From Tannerella sp. (GTDB lineage: Bacteria; Bacteroidota; Bacteroidia; Bacteroidales; Tannerellaceae): a stretch of 40,792 nucleotides of DNA. How positions within the stretch are numbered: the stretch's first letter is position 1; each line of letters starts with the position of its first letter. The position numbers and the translations under genes are program-made. Under the pieces are notes generated by a model that searched no databases, was not told the DNA's origin, and was given only the letters and a program-made list of their open reading frames with translations. Below are positions 9,069-16,231 of this stretch, piece by piece. Location of the stretch: NCBI GenBank assembly GCA_031265585.1, contig JAISCL010000193.1, positions 1 to 40,792 on the forward strand, given 5' to 3'.

Positions 9069-9334
9069 TTCCGTACTTCTCCTTAATTTTACAAAACAAA
9101 GAACGTAGAAATTGACTTAATATTTATATAATAAAGGTAAAAAAATGACCGCCGTATTGTTAATAATTACTTATGCATTTTTGCTGTAAGTTTAAAATAG
9201 CATTAATTATATTGCGCGCTTGTCTTATTATTAAATACTTATGGTGGTTTTCGCTATTGAAATAGAATGTTAAAAGCCTCCTGTCAAATGAGGATGATTG
9301 ATTTGATTTTTTTCATAAAACATCCGTTTTTAGT

Positions 9335-12300
9335 TTAAAAATTCATATTCGACGCGGATTGGCTGTTCTTCTCAATCCATTTGCGTGCATTCACGAACGC
9401 TTCTATCCAGGGCGTGACTTCGTCATTTTTACGTTCCGCCGGATAATACCCACACTGCCATGGAAAGATAGCCCTTTCCGGATGTGGCATGATGGCTATA
9501 TGACGGCCGTTATCCGAACAGATGCCTGCCGTAGCCCACGGCGAACCGTTCGGATTCGCCGGATATCCTTCATAATTGTATTTGGCAACGATGTTATACC
9601 GTTTTTCTCCGTATGGAAAATCAAACTTGCCTTCTCCGTGAGCTACCCAGGCGCCGAGTTTTGCACCGCTCAGGGAACCGAACATAATGGATTTGTTTTT
9701 GGGAATTTCCAGGCTGACAAAGTTTGATTCAAATTTGTGTGAGTCATTGTAAACCATTTTGTGCTTTTTCTCATGATCCGGGTGGAGAAGCTCCAGTTCC
9801 GCTATCAACTGGCAACCGTTACATATACCGATGCTCAGGGTGTCTTCGCGATTATAAAAACGGTCGATGGCCAGTTTGGCTTTTTCGTTGTATAAAATGC
9901 CGGCTGCCCAGCCTTTGGCGGAGCCTAAAACGTCGGAATTTGAAAAGCCTCCGCAGCATACAATAAAATTGACATCGTCCAGTGTTTCACGCCCTGTTGC
10001 CAGGTCTGTCATGTGAACGTCTTTCACGTCGAATCCGGCAAGGTAAAGCGCGTAGGCCGTTTCGCGTTCGCACTGGGAACCCTTGTCTCTTAATACGGCC
10101 GCTTTGATGCCGCTTCTTTTCCTGCGGGCCGTCGTGAGTCCGTACGATTTCAATGTTCCCTTGAATGTTTTGTGGAATTTATACTCCAAAGGTTGCAGTT
10201 TATAATTTTCAAAACGGTTTCCGGCGCACTCATTGCCGCTTTGGTGCATGTCTAACAAATAAGATGATTTATACCACAGATCCCGCATGTAGTCTATGCC
10301 GAAATGGTACCGGGCATCTTTTTTTGTGATCATAATATGTCGCTCGTCTGCAGGCCTGGCGATGCATGCAAAACCGACTCCCGCCGATTGCATCAGTTTT
10401 TCAAACGCTTTCTTTTCCTTTACCTGCACCACGATACCCGGATTCTCGGAGAATAATATTTTTACAAGGTCGTTTTCGGCCAGTATATCCAGGTTTACGT
10501 TTATTCCTCCTTCTATGTTTGCAAAACACATTTCCAGCAGGGTCGTGATCATACCTCCGGCAGAAATATCGTGCCCTGCAAGGATTAATTCCTTATCGAC
10601 CGCGTCCTGTACTGCGTTGAATGTTTCGAGGAAATAGGATGCATCTTTCACCGTCGGAGCCTCATGGCCTATTTTACCGGAGGCCTGTGCGAAAGCAGAG
10701 CCTCCGAGCTTCATTTTGTCGAATGAGAAATCAATATAATATAGGTATGTATTTTTATCGTTCACCAGAACCGGGGACACGATTTTTTTAATATCACTCA
10801 CTTCGCCCGCAGCAGAAATAATAACGGTTCCGGGAGATAGCACCTTCTCCTCGCCGTATTTTTGTGTCATGGAGAGGGAATCTTTGCCGGTCGGAATATT
10901 GATGCACAGTGCGCAGGCAAAATCCGATGCGGCTTTTACGGCTTTATACAGCCGGGCGTCTTCTCCCTCATTCCGGCAAGGCCACATCCAGTTGGCGCTC
11001 AGAGAAACGCCTTTAATCCGGTCGGATAACGGAGCGAATACAATATTGGTCAACGCTTCGGCAATTGACAGGACAGAACCTGCGGCCGAGTCGATTAACG
11101 CCGTTTGCGGCGCATGTCCGATAGAGGTCGCCATACCGGCTTTCCCGCGGTAATCAAGCGCTACTGCGCCCAGATCGCTGAGCGGTAATTGCAACTTCCC
11201 CTGGCACTGCTGGCGTGCAATCTTTCCCGTTACCGAGCGGTCTACCTTATTGGTTAGCCAGTCTTTGCAGGCGACAGCCTCCAACTGAAGCACTTTTTCG
11301 AGGTAGTGATGCAATTCGGATGCCGTGTATTTTACCGGCGAATAGTTTTCTTTCACCATTTGATCCTCCATCACGGTGCGGGGCGGCTTCCCGAACATAT
11401 ATTCGAGTTTGATATCAATCGGCTTTTTCCCGTCTTTCTGTTCAAAAACAAACTTCATATCACCGGTCGTTTCGCCCACGACATACATCGGAGAACGTTC
11501 GCGTTCAGCGATGCGGCGGATACGTTCCACATCCTTTTCTTTTACCAGTAGTCCCATACGTTCCTGACTCTCGTTGCCGATAATTTCTTTGGCGGAAAGG
11601 GTCGGGTCGCCAACCGGCAGTTCGGACATGTCAATATGTCCCCCGGTCGTTTCTACCAGTTCGGAAAGACAGTTGAGGTGTCCTCCCGCTCCATGGTCGT
11701 GTATGGAGATGATCGGATTGCTGCCGGATTCGGCGATACTTCGGATGACGTTTGCCGCACGTTTTTGCATTTCGGGATTCGCACGCTGGACGGCATTTAA
11801 TTCTATACCGCTGGCGTATTGTCCGGTGTCGACCGACGATACGGCGCCTCCGCCCATTCCGATCCGGTAATTGTCGCCTCCGAGGATGACCACTTTTTCA
11901 TGCGGTTTCGGTTCTCCTTTCAGTGCATCCCGTTTATTGGCGAATCCTACGCCGCCGGCAAGCATGATCACTTTGTCGTACGCAAATTTTTTATTATTCC
12001 CGGTATATTCGAACGTAAGGAGCGAGCCGCAGATGAGCGGCTGTCCGAAATGATTTCCGAAAGTGGAGGCGCCGTTTGACGCCTTTATCAGAATCTGTGC
12101 GGGTGTCCGGTATAACCATTTGCGCGGCTCCATGACTTTTTCCCACGGACGTCCTTCTTCCGTCCGCGGGTAAGAGGTCATGTAGACGGCTGTTCCTGCA
12201 ATCGGCAAGGAGGCCCTTCCGCCGCCCAGACGGTCGCGGATCTCGCCTCCCGTTCCGGTAGCCGCGCCATTGAACGGCTCCACGGTTGTCGGGAAGTTGT

Positions 12301-13045
12301 GCGTCTCCGCCTTGAGGGATAAGACGGTTGATATTTTTTTTACGGCATAATAGTCGGGCTTGTCTCCGGATAACGGGGCGAACTGTTCGATCGTCGGGCC
12401 TGCATTAAAGGCTACATTATCTTTATATGCCGATATGAGCCGGTTCGGATTAACGGCTGCTGTCTTTTTAATCAGCGCAAAAAGGGAACTTTTCATTTCT
12501 TTTCCGTCGATGATGAACGTTCCACTAAAAATCTTATGCCGGCAATGTTCCGAATTGACCTGGGCAAAACCATAGATTTCGCTGTCCGTGAGTTTCCGTT
12601 TCAGTTTTTTTGCTACCCCGTTCAGGTATTCAACTTCATCATGGCTTAAAGCTAAGCCTTCTTTTTGGTTATAGAAAGCAATATCTTCAATTTCAATGAT
12701 CGGATCCGGTTTTTTATCAATCGTGAAGACCTTTTGATCCAGTCCGTCGTAGATGCGCTGGAGCATCGGGTCGTGTGCCGCTTTCCCCGAAGAGACAGGG
12801 ACGTACTCTTCTATGCGGGAAATGCCTTTTATTCCCATGTTTTGGGTGATTTCCACCGCATTGGTGCTCCATGGCGTGATCATTTCACGTCGCGGCCCGA
12901 CAAACCAGCCTTTTACGGATTTTGCTTCTACCGGTTTTGCACCGCTGAACAGCCAAACTAATTTATCTGTATCCTTTGCGCTGAACACTTGCGCCGTTTC
13001 GACGGCCAGCGCTGTTTTTGTGGAAGACTGGAAAAACTGAATCAT
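9335..13045 (-). CDS. purL: Phosphoribosylformylglycinamidine synthase (FGAM synthase)
   Basis: A 1236-residue single-chain enzyme of the large (proteobacterial/eukaryotic) type that converts FGAR, glutamine and ATP to FGAM in step 4 of purine synthesis. Order of domains: N-terminal PurS-like region (1-150), linker and two AIRS-type ATP-binding halves (for example SEHCRHKIFSG, LKAETHNFPTTVEPF, GTGGEIRDR), and the C-terminal class I glutamine amidotransferase from about residue 985. The nucleophile Cys lies in GICNGCQ, and the triad His-Glu in MPHPERAIFPWQ. Length equals that of Bacteroides homologs as far as I recall. It diverges from purT, which acts one step earlier, across 221 bp. No truncation or frameshift is visible. 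Confidence 0.97.
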   Translation of the reverse strand: MIQFFQSSTKTALAVETAQVFSAKDTDKLVWLFSGAKPVEAKSVKGWFVGPRREMITPWSTNAVEITQNMGIKGISRIEEYVPVSSGKAAHDPMLQRIYDGLDQKVFTIDKKPDPIIEIEDIAFYNQKEGLALSHDEVEYLNGVAKKLKRKLTDSEIYGFAQVNSEHCRHKIFSGTFIIDGKEMKSSLFALIKKTAAVNPNRLISAYKDNVAFNAGPTIEQFAPLSGDKPDYYAVKKISTVLSLKAETHNFPTTVEPFNGAATGTGGEIRDRLGGGRASLPIAGTAVYMTSYPRTEEGRPWEKVMEPRKWLYRTPAQILIKASNGASTFGNHFGQPLICGSLLTFEYTGNNKKFAYDKVIMLAGGVGFANKRDALKGEPKPHEKVVILGGDNYRIGMGGGAVSSVDTGQYASGIELNAVQRANPEMQKRAANVIRSIAESGSNPIISIHDHGAGGHLNCLSELVETTGGHIDMSELPVGDPTLSAKEIIGNESQERMGLLVKEKDVERIRRIAERERSPMYVVGETTGDMKFVFEQKDGKKPIDIKLEYMFGKPPRTVMEDQMVKENYSPVKYTASELHHYLEKVLQLEAVACKDWLTNKVDRSVTGKIARQQCQGKLQLPLSDLGAVALDYRGKAGMATSIGHAPQTALIDSAAGSVLSIAEALTNIVFAPLSDRIKGVSLSANWMWPCRNEGEDARLYKAVKAASDFACALCINIPTGKDSLSMTQKYGEEKVLSPGTVIISAAGEVSDIKKIVSPVLVNDKNTYLYYIDFSFDKMKLGGSAFAQASGKIGHEAPTVKDASYFLETFNAVQDAVDKELILAGHDISAGGMITTLLEMCFANIEGGINVNLDILAENDLVKILFSENPGIVVQVKEKKAFEKLMQSAGVGFACIARPADERHIMITKKDARYHFGIDYMRDLWYKSSYLLDMHQSGNECAGNRFENYKLQPLEYKFHKTFKGTLKSYGLTTARRKRSGIKAAVLRDKGSQCERETAYALYLAGFDVKDVHMTDLATGRETLDDVNFIVCCGGFSNSDVLGSAKGWAAGILYNEKAKLAIDRFYNREDTLSIGICNGCQLIAELELLHPDHEKKHKMVYNDSHKFESNFVSLEIPKNKSIMFGSLSGAKLGAWVAHGEGKFDFPYGEKRYNIVAKYNYEGYPANPNGSPWATAGICSDNGRHIAIMPHPERAIFPWQCGYYPAERKNDEVTPWIEAFVNARKWIEKNSQSASNMNF

Positions 13046-13211
13046 ATCTATTTTTTGGTTAATGTCCTTTGTTTAGCATCTAAATGCGGTCTAAATAATA
13101 CCATACCGAAAATAAAGCCCGCTTGGTCAGCGCATTTTTTACCGGGGCGCTGTCTATACGCCGCAAAGATAGCGCAAGCCGGGAGAAATGCAAAATAAAC
13201 ACCCACCTAAA

Positions 13212-13243
13212 TTTGCATCCGTTCGGATTAAATCTTACATTTG
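13212..13243 (+). promoter_or_regulatory. purT promoter (-33 TTTG, -7 TACATTTG)
   Basis: TTTG at 13212-13215 and TACATTTG at 13236-13243 are separated by 20 bp, the spacing expected for the Bacteroides sigma-ABfr promoter, and lie 23 bp before ATG13267. Each box sits in a copy of the same 10-mer, ATTTGCATCC (13211-13220 and 13239-13248). Confidence 0.7.
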
Positions 13244-13266
13244 CATCCTTATTTAAGTTAAAAATT

Positions 13267-14448
13267 ATGGTTGAAATAGGAACACCATTTACGCAAACGG
13301 CCAAAAAGGTCGTTTTGTGTGGCTCCGGGGAGTTAGGTAAGGAACTGGTCATCGAACTGCAGCGATACGGCGTGGAGGTCGTCGCTTTGGACAGGTACGA
13401 ACATGCTCCCGCCATGCAGGTAGCGCATCGCTCTTATGTGGTATCCATGCTGGACGGAGCAAAGCTGCGGGAGATTATTGAAAAGGAAAAACCCGATTAT
13501 ATTATTCCCGAAGTGGAGGCGATCGCAACGGCGACACTGAAGGAACTGGAAAAGGAAGGTTATCATGTCATACCGACGGCGCAGGCTACTTTCCTGACAA
13601 TGAACCGGGAAGGGATACGTAGGCTGGCGGCTGAGGAATTGGGCTTGCCGACATCTCCGTACCGTTTTGCCGCGACGGAAGAAGAGTTTGGCCGGGCGAT
13701 GAAAGCGATCGGCTTCCCCTGCGTTGTCAAACCGGTCATGAGTTCTTCGGGACACGGACAAAGTGTGATACGTACGGAAGAAGATATTCAAAAAGCCTGG
13801 CATTATGCCCAGGAAGGCGGGCGTGCCGGTGCAGAAAAGGTGATCGTGGAAGGATTTGTGCATTTTGACTATGAGATCACACAGCTGACGGTTTGTCATA
13901 CGGGTGGCACGTTGTTTCCTGAGCCGATAGGACATATCCAGATTGACGGCGATTACCGCGAGTCGTGGCAGCCACAGGCAATGTCGCCTGTGGCAAAAGA
14001 AAAGGCGCGTGAGATGGCCCGAAAAATTACGGACGCATTAGGCGGACGGGGTATCTTTGGGGTAGAACTTTTTGTTTGTGGAGAGGATGTGCTGTTCAGT
14101 GAAGTTTCTCCCCGTCCTCATGACACCGGAATGGTTACCATGATATCACAGTATTTGTCGCAGTTTGCCCTTCATGTACGTGCGGTGCTGGGCCTGCCGA
14201 TACCCCCGGTTGCGTTTCATGGCCCGTCGGCTTCACGGGCGATTGTTGTAGAGGGCGATTCGTCGGAGCCTGTATTTGGAAATCTGGAGGCGGTTCTTGC
14301 ACAGCCTGATACCCAGATTCGCCTTTTCGGCAAACCGGAGGTGCACGGTCATCGCCGTATGGGGGTATTGCTGGCGCGCGGGACTTCGGTTGAAGATGCG
14401 CGCAGGAAAACGGAAAAAGCGATGGAGGCGCTGGATATAAAATTGTAA
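13267..14448 (+). CDS. purT: Formate-dependent phosphoribosylglycinamide formyltransferase
   Basis: A 393-residue ATP-grasp enzyme that makes formyl-GAR from GAR, formate and ATP, bypassing the folate-dependent PurN route. The N-terminal Rossmann-like domain has GSGELGKE (residues about 20-27). The ATP-grasp region includes [18 protein letters not shown], the metal-binding end of the fold has [24 protein letters not shown], and a C-terminal [10 protein letters not shown] segment is typical of PurT/PurK. The open frame extends upstream to 13123, but ATG13267 gives the normal length and lies just after a good promoter, so the longer form is rejected. It is first in an operon with an exporter (14 bp gap) and a lipoprotein gene. 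Confidence 0.96.
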   Translation: MVEIGTPFTQTAKKVVLCGSGELGKELVIELQRYGVEVVALDRYEHAPAMQVAHRSYVVSMLDGAKLREIIEKEKPDYIIPEVEAIATATLKELEKEGYHVIPTAQATFLTMNREGIRRLAAEELGLPTSPYRFAATEEEFGRAMKAIGFPCVVKPVMSSSGHGQSVIRTEEDIQKAWHYAQEGGRAGAEKVIVEGFVHFDYEITQLTVCHTGGTLFPEPIGHIQIDGDYRESWQPQAMSPVAKEKAREMARKITDALGGRGIFGVELFVCGEDVLFSEVSPRPHDTGMVTMISQYLSQFALHVRAVLGLPIPPVAFHGPSASRAIVVEGDSSEPVFGNLEAVLAQPDTQIRLFGKPEVHGHRRMGVLLARGTSVEDARRKTEKAMEALDIKL

Positions 14449-14462
14449 AAGCAGGTAACAGG

Positions 14463-15086
14463 GTGCTTGAGTTGTTTTATACGGGAATGATTATCGGTGT
14501 ATTAGTCTCTTCTCCTATGGGGCCTGCCGGAATGTTGTGTATTCAGCGTACTTTAACGAAAGGGCGCCGGTCGGGCTTTGTTTCGGGTATGGGCGCCACC
14601 CTTTCCGATCTGATTTATGCGTTGGTAACGAGTTTATTCCTGGGGCTTGTCGTTCATTTTGTGGAGGCGCATCAGGGGCTTTTGCAGATTTCCGGAAGTA
14701 TCGTGATCGCAGTTTTCGGCTATTATATTTTTCAGAATAACCCGGTTAAGGGCCTGCAACGGGATCAGGAACAGAAGCAAACCCTGATACAGGATTTTGT
14801 GACGGCCTTTCTCCTGACATTCAGCAATGTGCTGATTGTATTTCTTTATATCGGGCTGTATGCCCGTTTTGGGTTTGTGCTGCCGGAACATTCTGTCCGA
14901 ATGACGGCGACCGGCCTGGTCGGCGTTTTTGCCGGCGCAGTCGTATGGTGGTCTTTTATAACGTTTATCGTATCTTTATGCCGGCGATGGTTTAATGGAA
15001 GGGGGCTGAAGATCATGAACCGGATTGTCGGGTCGGTTATTATTTTGCTGGCGGTCTTTGGACTGATCTCTTCTATAGGGTTTTAA
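14463..15086 (+). CDS. LysE/RhtB-family amino-acid exporter-like membrane protein
   Basis: A 207-residue polytopic inner-membrane protein with about six hydrophobic segments. The N-terminal stretch (GMIIGVLVSSPMGPAGMLCIQRTL) is the conserved LysE-family opening with the PxGP signature, followed by GFVSGMGATLSDLIYA. LysE/RhtB proteins export amino acids or related small molecules, but the substrate here is unknown. The start is GTG14463, since the only later ATG (codon 9) would cut into the first membrane helix. It follows purT by 14 bp and precedes the lipoprotein gene by 21 bp, so co-transcription is likely although no functional link to purines is evident. Confidence 0.85.
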   Translation: MLELFYTGMIIGVLVSSPMGPAGMLCIQRTLTKGRRSGFVSGMGATLSDLIYALVTSLFLGLVVHFVEAHQGLLQISGSIVIAVFGYYIFQNNPVKGLQRDQEQKQTLIQDFVTAFLLTFSNVLIVFLYIGLYARFGFVLPEHSVRMTATGLVGVFAGAVVWWSFITFIVSLCRRWFNGRGLKIMNRIVGSVIILLAVFGLISSIGF

Positions 15087-15107
15087 TACTAAAAATAAGA
15101 GCGTGTT

Positions 15108-16049
15108 ATGGGAAAGAGTTACGGTTTTTTGTTTTTTTTGATAGGAGTAGCAATGGTTACGGGATGTACTTCAAAAAAGGAAAGTAATGCAGTGTCGGAG
15201 GTGCAGGCGCCCGTCCTGCCCGGAAATTTTGAGCGTGCCATGCCGCCTGCCATGATGACTGTTCCCCAGGATCGTGCAGGCTATCTCGTGACACATTTCT
15301 GGGATAAGTTCAATTTCAGGGATACAATGTATTGTCATGTCCCGAATATTACGGAACAGGCTTTTGTCGATTTTATCGGATTATTTCCACATGCCTCCGC
15401 TTCTAAAATTCCGGAAGGGGTAAAGAAATTACTGGATGCGGCTGAAGTCGAAAATGTGATGTACACCTATTTCTGTTCGAAAGCGGAACATTATCTGTAT
15501 GATCCTAATTCACCCATGCGGAACGACGAATATTTTATACCGTTTTTGGAACATATCGTAAATTCTTCGAAGGTCATGGAGGTCTATAAAATACGTCCGC
15601 GGCATCAGCTTACCCTTGCCTACCGGAACCGGATCGGCTCTAAGGCCGAAAACTTCACCTACAGGCTGGCTTCCGGCAAGACCGGTAATTTATATGGCAT
15701 ACCGGCAAAATACCTGCTATTGATATTTTATAATCCCGATTGCACGGAGTGCCGGCACACGGTAGAGATGCTGAAAAACTCGACGGCCCTCGCAGCCGGC
15801 ATTTCGTCCGGCAATGTGAAAGTATTGGCCGTATATCCGGACGAGAATCCGGAAATGTGGCAGAAACATCTCAAAGATATTCCATCTGCATGGGTAAACG
15901 GGTATGGCCGGTCGCAGGCCGTAAAAAATAGCGAACTGTACGATTTGAAAGCCATACCGACGCTCTATTTATTAGATAAGGATAAAAAAGTACTGCTCAA
16001 AGACGCATCTGCCGGAGCCATTCACGAGTACCTGGAAAAAAATCAGTAG
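15108..16049 (+). CDS. Lipoprotein with C-terminal thioredoxin-like domain (DUF5106-like)
   Basis: A 313-residue lipoprotein. A signal peptide ends in the lipobox VTGC with Cys20. The middle part (FWDKFNFRDTMYCHVPNITEQAFVDFIGLF onward) resembles the Bacteroidota DUF5106 N-terminal domain as I recall it. Residues about 185-313 form a TlpA/AhpC-like thioredoxin fold with the redox motif CTEC near residue 211 (LIFYNPDCTECRH) and the cis-Pro segment AIPTLYLLD. A disulfide-reductase or peroxide-related role in the periplasm is a family inference. The stop codon TAG (16047-16049) is embedded in the first base pairs of a 28-bp palindrome, so the element borders or has set the gene end. Confidence 0.82.
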   Translation: MGKSYGFLFFLIGVAMVTGCTSKKESNAVSEVQAPVLPGNFERAMPPAMMTVPQDRAGYLVTHFWDKFNFRDTMYCHVPNITEQAFVDFIGLFPHASASKIPEGVKKLLDAAEVENVMYTYFCSKAEHYLYDPNSPMRNDEYFIPFLEHIVNSSKVMEVYKIRPRHQLTLAYRNRIGSKAENFTYRLASGKTGNLYGIPAKYLLLIFYNPDCTECRHTVEMLKNSTALAAGISSGNVKVLAVYPDENPEMWQKHLKDIPSAWVNGYGRSQAVKNSELYDLKAIPTLYLLDKDKKVLLKDASAGAIHEYLEKNQ

Positions 16050-16073
16050 AGACGCGATGCATCGCGTCTCTAC
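16046..16073. repeat. Perfect 28-bp palindrome, copy 1
   Basis: Half-site GTAGAGACGCGATG followed by its exact complement, with no loop. Palindromes of this GTAGAGACG...CGTCTCTAC type are dispersed in many Bacteroidota and some other genomes. It starts inside the stop codon of the lipoprotein gene. There is no T-run, so terminator function is uncertain. Confidence 0.85.
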
Positions 16074-16076
16074 AGG

Positions 16077-16097
16077 CCGCGGGTCGATGACCTGCGG
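16077..16097. repeat. 9-bp hairpin between the two palindrome copies
   Basis: Arms 16077-16085 and 16089-16097 pair completely, one pair being G-T, across a 3-nt loop. It lies between copies 1 and 2 and makes the junction a three-hairpin cluster. Confidence 0.6.
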
Positions 16098-16141
16098 TTA
16101 TGAAAATCAAACCCGATGAGGCGTCAGGCAAAACCATGCGT

Positions 16142-16166
16142 GAGACGCGATGTATCGCGTCTCTAC
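16142..16166. repeat. Palindromic repeat, copy 2 (degenerate)
   Basis: GAGACGCGAT (16142-16151) and ATCGCGTCTC (16154-16163) pair across two bases. The sequence equals copy 1 at nearly all positions but has lost the outer left bases. Both copies lie in the gap between the convergent lipoprotein and M16 genes. Confidence 0.8.
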
Positions 16167-16231
16167 CTGTGTCTTCGTCAGGGTGTCAGCCCTTAATTGA
16201 CGGCATTGGGGCAAGCCCTGCCTCTGCATAT

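Noticed and set aside
13123-13266. Longer N-terminus for PurT
   Set aside because: The extra 48 residues would be encoded across the promoter and have no counterpart in the PurT family.
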